From Runella zeae DSM 19591 (GTDB taxonomy: Bacteria; Bacteroidota; Bacteroidia; Cytophagales; Spirosomataceae): a stretch of DNA of 35,102 bases. The DNA is taken from the NCBI RefSeq assembly GCF_000423565.1, contig NZ_KE384048.1, positions 1-35,102 of the forward strand, read 5' to 3'. The stretch's first letter is position 1. Every line of letters begins with the position of its first letter. Made by a program: the position numbers and the translations under genes. Shown here piece after piece: positions 15,281-24,838 of the stretch. The notes below the pieces were generated by a model. It was not told the origin of the DNA. It did not search any database and saw only the letters and a program-made list of their open reading frames with translations.

Positions 15281-15537
15281 AAATAAGGGTGATGAAGAGT
15301 TAAATCGTTAAAGATAGTGTTTGAACTCCAAAGAAAATGAATCCTTCGCACAAAACGATACATAGCGGCTATATCCTTTATTTGAATAGATAAAAACAGA
15401 AAAAAATGAGTCACTGAGGAGAATTAAAACTTGCCAAGTTTATGTTTCGTAGCTATCTTGAGACAGTATTATGATGGTTGTCATTTTTTGCTTTGTCCCT
15501 AACTTTTAGCATTGTATCTTATCAATATTCTCGCACC
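15281..15537. other. Divergent intergenic region
   Basis: About 257 bp between the divergent S9 peptidase and CoA hydrolase/transferase genes. It must carry both promoters. I see no clear motif or strong inverted repeat. Confidence 0.4.
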
Positions 15538-16824
15538 ATGCGTCCAAAAATTAGTTATATTTCTCCCCAAGAAGCCCTCTCGTGCGTTGAATCTGGTCAA
15601 CGCGTTTTTGTACAAGGAAGCGCCCAAACGCCCACTTTTTTGTTGAAACATCTGGCCCAAGAAGCCCCGCGTCTACGCGATGTAGAGCTTGTTTCGATTA
15701 CGGTTTATGGCGATATTTTTGTAGATAAACCCGAGTATGAAGGGCATTTTCATATCAATTCGCTATTTGTATCCCAAAGCATCCGCAAAGCCGTCAACGA
15801 AGGTCGCGCCGACTATGTGCCTGTATTTTTGAGCGAAATTCCCCAATTATTTGGTCAAGGCATCTTGCCCATTGATGTCGCCTTGGTACATGTCTCTCCT
15901 CCCGACCAGCATGGCTATTGTTCTTTGGGGCTATCGGTCGATATAGCCCGTTCTGCCATCGACAACGCCCGTTTGGTTATTGCACAAGTAAACCCCAATG
16001 TACCTCGTACCCATGGAGATGGCATCATCCATGCCAGTAAGTTTCACGCGATGGTGTATTGCGAAGATGCCTTACACGAGGCTAGTTTTGGCGGTGCGGT
16101 TTCGGATATTGATCAGAAAATAGGCCAATATGTAGCCGAACTTATCGATGATGGCAGCACCCTCCAAATGGGAATTGGTTCGATTCCTAATGCCGTTTTG
16201 CAATGTCTTCATAACCACAAAGACCTTGGCGTGCATACCGAAATGTTTAGCGACGGGTTGGTTGATTTGTTTGACAAAGACATTATCAATAATAAACACA
16301 AAGTCATCTATCCCAACAAAACTGTGACGGGTTTTGCTTTAGGAACCAAACGGCTTTATGATTACGTCAACGACAATCCTGCCTTTGCTTTTCTGGATAT
16401 TGATTTTGTAAATGAACCCCACATCATCAAACAAAACCCCAAAGTCGTAGCCATCAACAGCGCCGTAGAGGTGGATGCTACGGGTCAAATATGCTCTGAT
16501 TCGATAGGTACTTACCAGTATTCGGGCGTGGGTGGTCAAATGGATTTTATGCGAGGAGCCGCGCTAAGCAAAGGTGGTAAACCAATCATTGCCTTGCCTT
16601 CGCGCACCCAAAAAGGTATCTCACGGATTGTTCCTTATCTCAAGCAAGGCGCTGGCGTAGTCACTACCCGAGCACACGCGCACTATATCATTACCGAATA
16701 TGGCGTAGCTTATCTTTTTGGCAAAAACCTCCGCCAACGTGCCAAAGCACTCATCAGTATTGCACACCCCGACGACCAAGAAGCCTTAGAGCGCGCTTGT
16801 TTCGAACGCTTTAAGTCATTTTAA
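15538..16824 (+). CDS. Acetyl-CoA hydrolase / CoA-transferase family protein
   Basis: A 428-residue family I CoA-transferase of the Cat1/4-hydroxybutyrate CoA-transferase type, which moves CoA between short acyl groups or hydrolyses acetyl-CoA. The catalytic glutamate that forms the acyl anhydride is E235 in VHTEMFSDG. Other family segments are GIGSIPNAV (212-220), PPDQHGYCSLG (121-131) and the C-terminal TEYGVAYLFGKNLRQRA. An open frame reaches back to a TTG at 15478, but the conserved protein starts at the ATG at 15538 (MRPKISYISPQEAL). A terminator follows at 16895. Whether it acts as hydrolase or transferase cannot be decided here. Confidence 0.93.
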   Translation: MRPKISYISPQEALSCVESGQRVFVQGSAQTPTFLLKHLAQEAPRLRDVELVSITVYGDIFVDKPEYEGHFHINSLFVSQSIRKAVNEGRADYVPVFLSEIPQLFGQGILPIDVALVHVSPPDQHGYCSLGLSVDIARSAIDNARLVIAQVNPNVPRTHGDGIIHASKFHAMVYCEDALHEASFGGAVSDIDQKIGQYVAELIDDGSTLQMGIGSIPNAVLQCLHNHKDLGVHTEMFSDGLVDLFDKDIINNKHKVIYPNKTVTGFALGTKRLYDYVNDNPAFAFLDIDFVNEPHIIKQNPKVVAINSAVEVDATGQICSDSIGTYQYSGVGGQMDFMRGAALSKGGKPIIALPSRTQKGISRIVPYLKQGAGVVTTRAHAHYIITEYGVAYLFGKNLRQRAKALISIAHPDDQEALERACFERFKSF

Positions 16825-16894
16825 AATACCATAAAACCTTCCTTAATGTTTGTAATATCGCCTAGATAATACCTCCTTGTTTGGCACCCTTCAC

Positions 16895-16920
16895 CCAGCA
16901 AATGCTGGGTTTTTGTTTAA
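16895..16920 (+). terminator. Rho-independent terminator
   Basis: ACCCAGCA and TGCTGGGT form a stem around a short A-rich loop, followed by TTTTTG. It lies 70 bp after the CoA hydrolase/transferase stop. Confidence 0.75.
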
Positions 16921-17052
16921 AAAAGCAATTTTTTGCGCACCCTCGTAAACTCAATTGCATCTCAAAGGGTTAATAAAAATAATCATACCTTATTAGTAGT
17001 AGTTATGTAGGAATACCTTAGTAATTACTCTAGTCATCAATCAATTTCATTT

Positions 17053-18066
17053 ATGCGATACCGAAATATTACCCTTTCATCACAAAAAACAGAAGAAACA
17101 CTTAAATTATCGATTGTCACCTTTGGAGCTTGGGCAGCAGGTGGCTGGATGTGGGGCGGCACCGAACGCAAAGACGCCGTAGACGCCATTCGCCAATCCT
17201 ACGATGTAGGTGTCAATTCAATCGACACTGCCCCTATTTATGGACAAGGAACCAGTGAAGAAATCGTGGGAGAAGCTATCAAAGATATTCCACGTGACAA
17301 AGTCCAAATTCTCACCAAATTTGGGATGCGTTGGGATTTAGCAAAGGGGGATTTTGCGATGCACAGCAAAAACAATAACGGCCAAGCAATCGATATCTAT
17401 AAATACGCCAGTAAAGAAAGTATCATCCAAGAGTGCGAAAATAGTTTAAAAAGACTAGGAACTGATTACATAGATTTGTACCAAATTCACTGGCCCGATA
17501 GCACCACGCCCATTGGCGAATCAATGGAAGCTGTAGCGCGGCTCATCGAACAAGGGAAAGTAAGGTTTGCAGGCGTCTGTAACTACAACGCCCAACAAAT
17601 GCAAGAAGCAGAACAGTATATCTGCTTGGTTTCAAATCAAGTCCCTTATAGTATGGTAAAACGCGACATAGAAGCCGAAACTGTACCTTACTGCCTCGAA
17701 AATAAAAAGGCTATTTTGGCTTATAGCCCTTTAGAACGTGGCTTACTAACGGGTAAAATGAAACCGGGCCATGTTTTCAGTCCCGATGACCACCGTGCCA
17801 ACTTGCACTTTTTTAAGGATATAAACCTAGATAGGGTGAATGCTTTCTTGAAAAAAATCACTCCCCTAGCCCATGACAAAAACGTATCGCTGGGTCAGCT
17901 TGTACTTCGATGGACAGTAGAGCAGCCGGGCATCACTATCGCGCTAGTAGGTGCTCGCAATGCCAAACAAGCTCTACAAAATGCCGCTGCAATGAACATT
18001 AAACTCAATCAAGATGAAATAAACTTTATCACTGGGCATTTAAACCAATTAGAATTGGTTAAATAA
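17053..18066 (+). CDS. Aldo/keto reductase
   Basis: A 337-residue NADPH-dependent oxidoreductase with the (beta/alpha)8 fold. The catalytic tetrad is visible as D58 (SIDTAPIYG), Y63, K89 (LTKFGMRWD) and H146 (YQIHWPD). The family motifs GVCNYNAQQM, YSPLERGLLTGK and IALVGARNAKQ are present in order. Upstream is a 130-bp gap after the terminator; downstream, 63 bp away, is a PQQ-type sugar dehydrogenase on the same strand, so the two may be co-transcribed. The substrate is unknown. Confidence 0.94.
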   Translation: MRYRNITLSSQKTEETLKLSIVTFGAWAAGGWMWGGTERKDAVDAIRQSYDVGVNSIDTAPIYGQGTSEEIVGEAIKDIPRDKVQILTKFGMRWDLAKGDFAMHSKNNNGQAIDIYKYASKESIIQECENSLKRLGTDYIDLYQIHWPDSTTPIGESMEAVARLIEQGKVRFAGVCNYNAQQMQEAEQYICLVSNQVPYSMVKRDIEAETVPYCLENKKAILAYSPLERGLLTGKMKPGHVFSPDDHRANLHFFKDINLDRVNAFLKKITPLAHDKNVSLGQLVLRWTVEQPGITIALVGARNAKQALQNAAAMNIKLNQDEINFITGHLNQLELVK

Positions 18067-18129
18067 GGGAGATGTTGCATCTTTTTATCTTTAATATTAA
18101 ACTAACAACTCATTTGTTTTTCGTTTTTT

Positions 18130-19314
18130 ATGAAAAAAAACACTTTTTCCTTCAAAAATAGCCTTCCAATTTTGGCAGGAGGCTTACTGCTAACGGGGTC
18201 GATGGCGCTGATAAGCCATTCTACAGCGACTCCAACCGAAACCAAATCCGCAAAAAAAATCACCGAAGCAGACCTCAAAGTCGAAACCGTAGTAGAAGGG
18301 CTGGAAATGCCGTGGTCCACTGCATTTTTGCCCAACGGCGACTTGCTCGTCACTGAGCGCGTAGGAAAATTGCGATTAGTAAAAAATGGCAAGCTTGACC
18401 CGCAAGAAATTACTGGCTTGCCTTCTATTCTTTACAAAGGCCAAGGGGGGCTGCTCGACGTAGCCCTTCATCCTGATTACAAAAACAACGGATGGATTTA
18501 CATCAGCTACGCCTCGCCCAAAGCCCAAGGTGAAGAAGGTGACGACGGTGGTGCCAACACTGCCTTGCTACGTGCCAAACTGAAAGATCATGCGCTTACA
18601 GACGTACAGGTACTTTTCAAGGCTATCCCCAACGTAAAAGCCAATGTACACTTTGGCGGACGTATTGTGTTTGACAAAAAAGGCTACGTTTTTTTGTCGC
18701 TTGGTGAGCGCGGTCAAAAAGAAAACTCCCAAAACTTGGGTAAAGACCAGGGAAAAGTAGTTCGCTTACACGAAGACGGCAAAATCCCAACCGACAATCC
18801 TTTCGTCAAAACAGCAGGGGCGCGTCCTGAAATCTGGACGTATGGTCATCGTAATCCCCAAGGAATGACAATTCACCCCACTACGGGCGTAATATGGGAG
18901 CATGAGCATGGTCCACAAGGAGGCGATGAGCTCAATATCATTCAGCCTGGCAAAAATTATGGTTGGCCGTCGATTACTTTTGGTATCGACTATGACAACA
19001 GCATTATCTCCAAAGATACCGCACGCGCGGGCATGGAGCAGCCGGTAGTTTATTGGAAACCTTCTATTGCTCCTTGTGGAATGACTTTTGTAACAAGCAA
19101 CAAATTCAAAGAGTGGAATGGTGACTTGCTGGTAGGTTCGTTGAAATTTATGTATCTCCAACACCTCGTCGTGAAAGGCAACAAAGTAGTAAGCCGCGAA
19201 ATCCTTTTTGATAAACTTGGCCGCGTAAGAGATGTACGCCAAGGTCCCGACGGCAATATTTATGTAGTATTAGAAAACTCTGGTAAAATCGTTAAAATTA
19301 GCCCTAAGGCATAA
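18130..19314 (+). CDS. PQQ-dependent sugar dehydrogenase family protein
   Basis: A 394-residue periplasmic protein of the soluble glucose dehydrogenase (Yli/GSDH) beta-propeller family. The first 35 residues look like a signal peptide (LPILAGGLLLTGSMALIS). Family segments are GLEMPWSTAFLPNGDLLVTE, NVHFGGRIVFD (the His and Arg of the active-site region), YGHRNPQGM and WEHEHGPQGGDELN with NYGWP. It would oxidise an aldose sugar with pyrroloquinoline quinone, passing electrons to a cytochrome. A cytochrome c gene follows directly after a terminator, which fits that role. The actual sugar is unknown. Confidence 0.92.
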   Translation: MKKNTFSFKNSLPILAGGLLLTGSMALISHSTATPTETKSAKKITEADLKVETVVEGLEMPWSTAFLPNGDLLVTERVGKLRLVKNGKLDPQEITGLPSILYKGQGGLLDVALHPDYKNNGWIYISYASPKAQGEEGDDGGANTALLRAKLKDHALTDVQVLFKAIPNVKANVHFGGRIVFDKKGYVFLSLGERGQKENSQNLGKDQGKVVRLHEDGKIPTDNPFVKTAGARPEIWTYGHRNPQGMTIHPTTGVIWEHEHGPQGGDELNIIQPGKNYGWPSITFGIDYDNSIISKDTARAGMEQPVVYWKPSIAPCGMTFVTSNKFKEWNGDLLVGSLKFMYLQHLVVKGNKVVSREILFDKLGRVRDVRQGPDGNIYVVLENSGKIVKISPKA

Positions 19315-19330
19315 TCGTTTTTATATCATG

Positions 19331-19372
19331 CAATGCGGGTCAATCTCATCTATGACCCGCATTGTTATTTTT
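19331..19372 (+). terminator. Terminator between dehydrogenase and cytochrome c
   Basis: A perfect 12-bp stem (CAATGCGGGTCA at 19331-19342, TGACCCGCATTG at 19353-19364) with a 10-base loop is followed by a T-rich tail. It could limit read-through into the cytochrome c gene. Confidence 0.8.
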
Positions 19373-19401
19373 ATAGCCTCCCCAAAACATCACACACTTA
19401 C

Positions 19402-19809
19402 ATGAAAACCGTTTTGTTTTTATCCATCACGCTAGGAGTTTGCAGTGCTTTTTTACCTATCAAAGACGATGAATTGGCCAAAAGCATTGCACGGGGCAAG
19501 GATATTTATGCCGAAAACTGCGTCACTTGCCATATGGGCGCGGGCGAAGGTGTAGCGGGCACTTTTCCACCCCTTGCCAAATCGGATTACCTTCTCAAAA
19601 CTCCCGAAAAAGCCCTAAGAGCCATCAAGTTTGGACAACAAGGCAAAATCATAGTCAACGGAGTGGCTTATGAAGGCATGATGCCCAATCCTGGCTTAGA
19701 CAATGAAGAAATTGCGGATGTGATGAATTATATCCAAAATTCATTTGGCAACTCCAACAAAACCCTTGTCACCGCCAAAATGGTAGAAGCTATCAAGCAA
19801 AAAGAATAA
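19402..19809 (+). CDS. Cytochrome c (class I, secreted)
   Basis: A 135-residue monohaem cytochrome starting MKTVLFLSITLGVCSAFLPI, a signal peptide. The haem is bound through C40 and C43 with H44 as axial ligand (CVTCH). The distal ligand is probably M93 or M94 in YEGMMPNP. It is likely the electron acceptor of the preceding PQQ-type dehydrogenase. An in-frame ATG at 19333 lies within the terminator stem and adds no signal-like sequence, so the start at 19402 is preferred. Confidence 0.92.
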   Translation: MKTVLFLSITLGVCSAFLPIKDDELAKSIARGKDIYAENCVTCHMGAGEGVAGTFPPLAKSDYLLKTPEKALRAIKFGQQGKIIVNGVAYEGMMPNPGLDNEEIADVMNYIQNSFGNSNKTLVTAKMVEAIKQKE

Positions 19810-19840
19810 ACCCGAGATAGGTGGGGGTGCGGTGCGACGC

Positions 19841-19900
19841 AACGCAGGCAGGGTTTAAAACCCTGCCTGCGTTTGTTAACCCTGCCTGCGTTTGTTTCTG
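19841..19900. terminator. Bidirectional terminator with 19-bp direct repeat
   Basis: A 16-bp stem (AACGCAGGCAGGGTTT at 19841-19856 with its complement at 19858-19873) lies between convergent cytochrome c and aminotransferase genes. A 19-bp sequence AACCCTGCCTGCGTTTGTT occurs twice in tandem (19859-19877, 19878-19896), followed by a partial third copy (TCTGCCTGCGG). This duplicates one arm of the hairpin, so alternative foldings are possible. Confidence 0.75.
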
Positions 19901-19909
19901 CCTGCGGTA

Positions 19910-21001
19910 TCAATTTTCTCTCAAAAACTGTTTCAACTTTTGGATTTCCCATTCTTCAATAGCTGGGAAATTGGCTATTCTGAAGGTCGTATTTTTCCAT
20001 TCTCCATAGCCATTACCCAGCGTAATTCCTGCTTTTTTGGCGTCGCTTTTGATGCTTTGGATTTGGGAAGGTTCGCCTTTGATCGCGATTACGGTATCTG
20101 AACGAGTATTTGGATTTTGGACTAAGGGCGTCCATTTGGTCTCGTTTTCCACAAATGAGTACCACTCTCTCGCTCGTTGCTCAACTACTGCACTTACCTC
20201 GGCAATCGAGGGCAGCTGCTGCAATACCCGCATCAAGAGATAAATTCCTAAAGTATTAGGCGTATAATGTGTCTGGTATTTTTCGAAGTTTTCGTGGATA
20301 AACAATAGGCTGTTATAACGCAAAATATCGTTTACTTTTTGGGCTTTGGCAAGGGTGTTGGGCGAGCAAACCATTATCCCCAAACCCGGTGGAAGGCCGA
20401 GGCATTTTTGCACGGAAGCAAACCATACATCTCCCAATTGCCACTCAAAATCGGCACCACCCAACGATGACGTCGCATCAATGGCCACCAAAGCGGGCGT
20501 TAGTTCACGAATTTGACGCAAATCTTCCATTCGGATTTGAGTGCCGTTGGAGGTCTCACTATGGGTGAGGCATAATACTTCATACTCTCCAAGCCGCCGC
20601 CGGTTGAAATCCGCTCTCGTACTGTCTTCCTCATACTCAAACAAATGATACGGCAAGGTATGCTCAATGGCAAACAGCGACCCCGAGGTCTGGGGTACAA
20701 TATGCGTGGCGTAGCTAAACCATTTTTTGCCAAATGCCCCGTTGTAATGATGCGCACTATGATGAGTAGTAAGCGACTGCGCTATGATTTCCCATGCCTC
20801 CGTAGCCGACGAAACCAAATAAATCGAGTAATCGGCAGGGATATTGAGCTTGAGATGCAGCAGCCGAAGCGTTTCGCGCAGCACTTCCATAAATCCTTCA
20901 CTGCGGTGATTCATGCTCAAAATACCCGTTTGAAAAGCATCTTGCAAATAACCCTCCACTTGTGGGTAGATTTTGGATGGTCCGGGATAAAAAGTAATCA
21001 T
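19910..21001 (-). CDS. Class V PLP-dependent aminotransferase
   Basis: A 363-residue fold-type I PLP enzyme related to phosphoserine and alanine-glyoxylate aminotransferases. It starts MITFYPGPSKIYP (the GP-x-P start of the group), has SMNHRSEGF (29-37), similar to the SerC SHRS segment, D175 in AIDATSSLGG, and the PLP lysine K199 in SVQKCLGLPPGLG. It lies 25 bp downstream of aroQ on the same strand, so the two probably form an operon. The exact substrate is not clear; a SerC-like role in serine synthesis is possible but not shown. Confidence 0.9.
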   Translation of the reverse strand: MITFYPGPSKIYPQVEGYLQDAFQTGILSMNHRSEGFMEVLRETLRLLHLKLNIPADYSIYLVSSATEAWEIIAQSLTTHHSAHHYNGAFGKKWFSYATHIVPQTSGSLFAIEHTLPYHLFEYEEDSTRADFNRRRLGEYEVLCLTHSETSNGTQIRMEDLRQIRELTPALVAIDATSSLGGADFEWQLGDVWFASVQKCLGLPPGLGIMVCSPNTLAKAQKVNDILRYNSLLFIHENFEKYQTHYTPNTLGIYLLMRVLQQLPSIAEVSAVVEQRAREWYSFVENETKWTPLVQNPNTRSDTVIAIKGEPSQIQSIKSDAKKAGITLGNGYGEWKNTTFRIANFPAIEEWEIQKLKQFLREN

Positions 21002-21026
21002 GGCCTAACAAATCACAAATAAACGA

Positions 21027-21443
21027 CTATAAAAAATAACGGACGGCTAATTCGTAGCCTTTTAACCCCAACCCTACAATCACTCCTTTGACACGACTAC
21101 TTAAAAAACTATGGTGACGAAAAGACTCACGAGCGTGTACGTTGGAAATATGCACTTCAACGGCAGGCGTAGTCACCGCCGAAAGCGCATCGGCAATCGC
21201 TACCGAGGTATGTGTATACGCGCCAGCATTGAGAACGATACCGTCAAAACTAAAGCCTACTTCGTGGATTTTGTCAATCATCGCTCCTTCATGATTCGAC
21301 TGAAAATAATGAAGCTCTACCTCAGGAAAAATGCTTTGGAGGATTTGAAAATAATCTTCGAAGGTTTGGCTCCCATAAATGGTAGGTTCACGTTTGCCTA
21401 GCAGATTTAGATTAGGGCCATTGAGAATAAGAATTTTTTTCAC
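21027..21443 (-). CDS. aroQ: 3-dehydroquinate dehydratase, type II
   Basis: AroQ converts 3-dehydroquinate to 3-dehydroshikimate in the shikimate pathway in the cytoplasm. The 138-residue length is typical. It begins [20 protein letters not shown] with R18 and the catalytic Y23 in TIYG, then QSNHEG (48-53), [10 protein letters not shown] with N72 (71-80), and H98 in VEVHISN. It is the first gene of a probable operon with the aminotransferase. Confidence 0.97.
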   Translation of the reverse strand: MKKILILNGPNLNLLGKREPTIYGSQTFEDYFQILQSIFPEVELHYFQSNHEGAMIDKIHEVGFSFDGIVLNAGAYTHTSVAIADALSAVTTPAVEVHISNVHARESFRHHSFLSSRVKGVIVGLGLKGYELAVRYFL

Positions 21444-21527
21444 TAGCGTGGGGGTTTAACATTTAGGCGCAATATTACAACCTTCTTATCTCTTTTCCAC
21501 TCCCTTTTTTAGAAGAACATTCATAAT

Positions 21528-21567
21528 AAAATGTGCTTTTGGAGATGTAAAACCAAAAGCACATTTT
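21528..21567 (-). terminator. Terminator downstream of the FrnE-like gene
   Basis: A 15-bp perfect stem (AAAATGTGCTTTTGG at 21528-21542, CCAAAAGCACATTTT at 21553-21567) lies just after the minus-strand oxidoreductase gene, with a T-rich tail on that strand. Confidence 0.8.
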
Positions 21568-21580
21568 TCAAAAATAAAAC

Positions 21581-22279
21581 TTAACAAATACCCGTTTCCA
21601 CATCGCAAGCTTTTCCTTGGGCAGGGGCTTGCATAGGGGCTTTGGCAGCAATTTCTGGCAACGCCTCCAAAAACAAATCGGTAGGCTGCGCTCCTGAAAT
21701 AGCGTATTTATCATTGATGATATAATACGGCACTCCGCTGATTCCCATGAGGCGATTTTGGTACAGAAGCTGATCTATTTCGGCAGTTCCAGCATCAGAT
21801 TGCAATATCGCCTGCACGTCTGAGGCTAATAAACCTACGCTTTCGGCAAGGCGGATTACTTCTTGGTCGTTCGCAAGATTAATGCTGTCTTCAAAATATG
21901 CCTTAAACAACGCTTCTACTAGCTCCAACTGTTTTCCCTGCTGCTGTGCAAACAACACCACTCGATGCAAGCGGTGGGTGTTGGGAGCGATTTGTTGATT
22001 TTCCAAATCAAAGTTTAATCCTTCGCCAGCGGCAACACCTGATACTTGACGTAAAAGCTGATAATACCGCTCCTCACTGCCAAATTTTGCTACTAATCTC
22101 TCCTTGTTGCTTTCTCCTTCTACGGGAGTTTCGGGGGCAAGTTGAAAAGGCAAATAGTGAATATCAAAAGTATATTTGTCTTTCAGTTGCTCCACAGCTT
22201 TTTCTAAGCGACGCTTTCCAATGTAGCACCAAGGACACACCACATCCGACACGACGTCTATTTTAAGATAAGGTTTCAT
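21581..22279 (-). CDS. DsbA-family oxidoreductase (FrnE-like)
   Basis: A 232-residue thioredoxin-fold protein with the active site C15-PW-C18 (VVCPWCYIGKRR), which is the FrnE subgroup signature, and the C-terminal GVPYYIINDKYAISGAQP segment containing the cis-proline. There is no signal peptide, so it probably acts in the cytoplasm, as FrnE members do; related proteins act in oxidative stress or polyketide-linked isomerisation. The C-terminus carries two more cysteines (KACDVETGIC). It lies just downstream of the subtilase on the same strand, 27 bp away. Confidence 0.92.
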   Translation of the reverse strand: MKPYLKIDVVSDVVCPWCYIGKRRLEKAVEQLKDKYTFDIHYLPFQLAPETPVEGESNKERLVAKFGSEERYYQLLRQVSGVAAGEGLNFDLENQQIAPNTHRLHRVVLFAQQQGKQLELVEALFKAYFEDSINLANDQEVIRLAESVGLLASDVQAILQSDAGTAEIDQLLYQNRLMGISGVPYYIINDKYAISGAQPTDLFLEALPEIAAKAPMQAPAQGKACDVETGIC

Positions 22280-22306
22280 TTCGATGATGAGTAAAAAGTT
22301 TTTGTA

Positions 22307-23986
22307 TCACTTTATTACTTTCAAAACCCTTTCTCGCTGGTTATCGTTCATTTTTAGGAAATAGCTCCCTGAGGGCAGTATAGGCAATGGTAATTTGGTT
22401 TCGGCCTCGATTGTTTGAAAGGCTTGACGAAGAAAAACCTTCCCTGATACATCTACCAATTGAATCTCTACTTTTTTGTTCTTAAATTCTTGGCCCCAAT
22501 GCACGGTCAACGTCGAGGAAGCGCCTACGGGGTTAGGATAGATGTAAGCTTGTGGCCTAAGATAAGCATCCCCTCCCGCACTCATGATAGGGTATTGGGT
22601 GCGAGCCACATTGGTTGCCGCCTCAAAGGTGGGAATGCCGTAGCCATACTGAGGAGAAGGGGACGAATACCGGTCGCCCGCTCGTCTGATACAATCAATC
22701 ACCTGAGCCGCTGTAAGAGCTGGCTGTGATTGCCAAAAAGCCGCTACTAGTCCCGCTATCAAAGGAGAAGAATAAGAAGTACCATTGCCAGCAGTGATCG
22801 TACCCGCAAAACTTGAATATACCGTAAGTTGTCCTTGGGCACAGACATCGGGCTTTACGCGCCCGTCGGCGGTAGGTCCCCACGAGCTAAAAGCAGTAAT
22901 CGCTTTTTGGCTCGTAACCGCCCCTATTGCCAACACCGAATCTGCATCTGCGGGGGCAGAAATATACCTCCAAGGAGCATTCCCTTCGTTGCCTGCGGCT
23001 ACTACCACCAGCATTCCAGTGGCTGCGGCCCAATTGGCCGCTCGGGTGATAAGCGCAGTTTTGCCGTCCATTTGGGAGTAGAGATAATCGTCTGCAGGAT
23101 TGTCAAAACCCCAACTATATCCCAAGGAAGTATTGATTATATCTACGCCTAAACTATCGGCGTATTCGGCGGCAAAGAGCCAGTTGGCTTCTTCGAGACG
23201 GGTCTCAGTAGCGGCATCTTCGGTACGAAGCAACACATAAGAAGCCCCGTAGGCAGGGCCTATTAAACCCCCTTCTTGAAAACCAGCCATGATTGTAAAC
23301 ACGTTGTGTCCGTGAGAATCATCTTCGTATACACTGGCTTCATTTTTTACAAAATCATAAGTATTGACAACCCTTTTCTCATCAAAAATTTTTTTGAGGG
23401 CAGGGTTTGTGTTCGAATTGCGAAAACCTCCGTCAAAAATTCCGATTAACATGCCCGCTCCATCGTAATTTTGGTCGTGCATTTTATCAATCCCCAGCAT
23501 CTGAATTTGATTTTGGGACGCGCCATAACTTAACGCCTCCGTCCCAAACTTCCGTTGGGTAGCTTGGAGCTGACTTTCGGCGGATATACGGGCGTTGGCA
23601 AGAGCACGGTTAAATTCCAAACCCTTTACAAAAGACAAGTTCCGAACACTTGCTAATTGAGCAGTGCTAGCCTCTATCAACACAGCATTGAGCCAGCGCG
23701 AACTATACCAAACTTTGGCTCCTGTTTGGCGAATTTGAGTAAGATAGCTAGGATTCACAGGCAAGTCTCTGGAGGTCACCTTGATACCTTGCCTTGTACG
23801 CCGCTCGATAGCGCGTGTACTCAAAAAATCACTGGGTTTGTCAACCGAAAAAGGTGAGCTATTTTTATCTTTTAACAATACCAAATATTTTGCGTTTTGC
23901 GCATGTATCTCCAATACTCCTACCCATGCTAGGGCTACAAACAACCCGAATCTCGTCATTTTCCGCAATTTCTCGCTAGCTTTCAT
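22307..23986 (-). CDS. Secreted S8 subtilase with T9SS sorting domain
   Basis: A 559-residue serine protease with a signal peptide (GLFVALAWVGVLEIHAQ), a short pro-region with the Bacteroidota-type STRAIERRTRQGI segment (56-68), and the subtilisin triad D185 (IGIFDGGF), H225 (DDSHGHNVF) and S404 (GNGTSYSSP), with N333 (AAGNEG) as oxyanion residue. The last 85 residues form a type IX sorting domain (YIYPNPVG... PSGSYFLKM), so it is exported across the outer membrane by the T9SS and likely attached or released. All key residues are present. Confidence 0.95.
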   Translation of the reverse strand: MKASEKLRKMTRFGLFVALAWVGVLEIHAQNAKYLVLLKDKNSSPFSVDKPSDFLSTRAIERRTRQGIKVTSRDLPVNPSYLTQIRQTGAKVWYSSRWLNAVLIEASTAQLASVRNLSFVKGLEFNRALANARISAESQLQATQRKFGTEALSYGASQNQIQMLGIDKMHDQNYDGAGMLIGIFDGGFRNSNTNPALKKIFDEKRVVNTYDFVKNEASVYEDDSHGHNVFTIMAGFQEGGLIGPAYGASYVLLRTEDAATETRLEEANWLFAAEYADSLGVDIINTSLGYSWGFDNPADDYLYSQMDGKTALITRAANWAAATGMLVVVAAGNEGNAPWRYISAPADADSVLAIGAVTSQKAITAFSSWGPTADGRVKPDVCAQGQLTVYSSFAGTITAGNGTSYSSPLIAGLVAAFWQSQPALTAAQVIDCIRRAGDRYSSPSPQYGYGIPTFEAATNVARTQYPIMSAGGDAYLRPQAYIYPNPVGASSTLTVHWGQEFKNKKVEIQLVDVSGKVFLRQAFQTIEAETKLPLPILPSGSYFLKMNDNQRERVLKVIK

Positions 23987-24103
23987 ATATGTTGGTATTG
24001 ATAATGTGTGAGTAATTATTTATTACAATGTTTAAAAACTTTCGCTGATTATTAACCACTTACTCCATTTTCAACTTGCCTAATTATTTAATTAACAATC
24101 TAT

Positions 24104-24838
24104 TTATTCTTTTCCGGCACTTTTATATTTAACATACTGACGATTCCCAAAGTCGATTTGGGCTTTTCCGACACAAGCAGCCGACGAAGAGCAAAACTGC
24201 AAAGTGATACGTTCTCGATACACAAGCCCCACTCCAACGGCATATACTTCTAAGCGTTTGTCTTGGTTGACCAGCGTAGAGTCATTTTGCTGAATTACCG
24301 TAGCAGTTTTTGCAAACGACTGCTGCCCTACTTTAAAATCTTTTCCAACATTCTTTAGCTCATAATTATCCTCCCCCACGCTATTATAAAGATTACCATT
24401 CCAAACTAGTTTTTCGATGGGTGGAAATACCATCTTTACGTACTCGTTCCCATTTTCGTTGCGAACCGCCTGGTCAGCTAGTAGCCTCACCGTGATTGTA
24501 GAATCGGGCTGCCAACGCTGCCCTTCGACTCCTCTACGATAACGTTCGATTCGGTATGCTTCGCGTCCACTGGGGTCTTGGTATTTTTCGGCAATTAGTT
24601 CTTTAATTTGGTATTGGCGGGTGGTTTTAGGTCGTCCCAAATTAAACTCTTCTTCGTAGACATCATATTCTATGTACCTTCCTACTTCTAAAGGAAAAAA
24701 CGTTTTGCCGTCAATGGCATTATTACAATCATCACATTTGGGAGTGCATCCTTCAAATATTCCTATAAAGAAAACAATCGGTACAATACAACTAAAAAAT
24801 ATTACTTTTCCGGACAACTTTGGATTTATAGTTTTCAT
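24104..24838 (-). CDS. Lipoprotein of unknown function
   Basis: A 244-residue protein with a signal sequence ending in a lipobox-like IFEGC (C31), so it should be lipidated. I do not recognise a domain. The mature part begins with further cysteines (CDDCNNAIDG) and contains beta-rich sequence such as FPLEVGRYIEYDVYEEEF, similar to Bacteroidota lipoproteins that follow a 'G-x-W-x-Y' start. A C-terminal pair of cysteines (FCSSSAACVG) could form a disulfide. It is transcribed on the same strand as, and 117 bp upstream of, the subtilase. Confidence 0.8.
   Translation of the reverse strand: MKTINPKLSGKVIFFSCIVPIVFFIGIFEGCTPKCDDCNNAIDGKTFFPLEVGRYIEYDVYEEEFNLGRPKTTRQYQIKELIAEKYQDPSGREAYRIERYRRGVEGQRWQPDSTITVRLLADQAVRNENGNEYVKMVFPPIEKLVWNGNLYNSVGEDNYELKNVGKDFKVGQQSFAKTATVIQQNDSTLVNQDKRLEVYAVGVGLVYRERITLQFCSSSAACVGKAQIDFGNRQYVKYKSAGKE

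Noticed and set aside
15478-15537. A 20-residue N-terminal extension of the CoA hydrolase/transferase
   Set aside because: It depends on a TTG start; the family sequence begins at the ATG at 15538.
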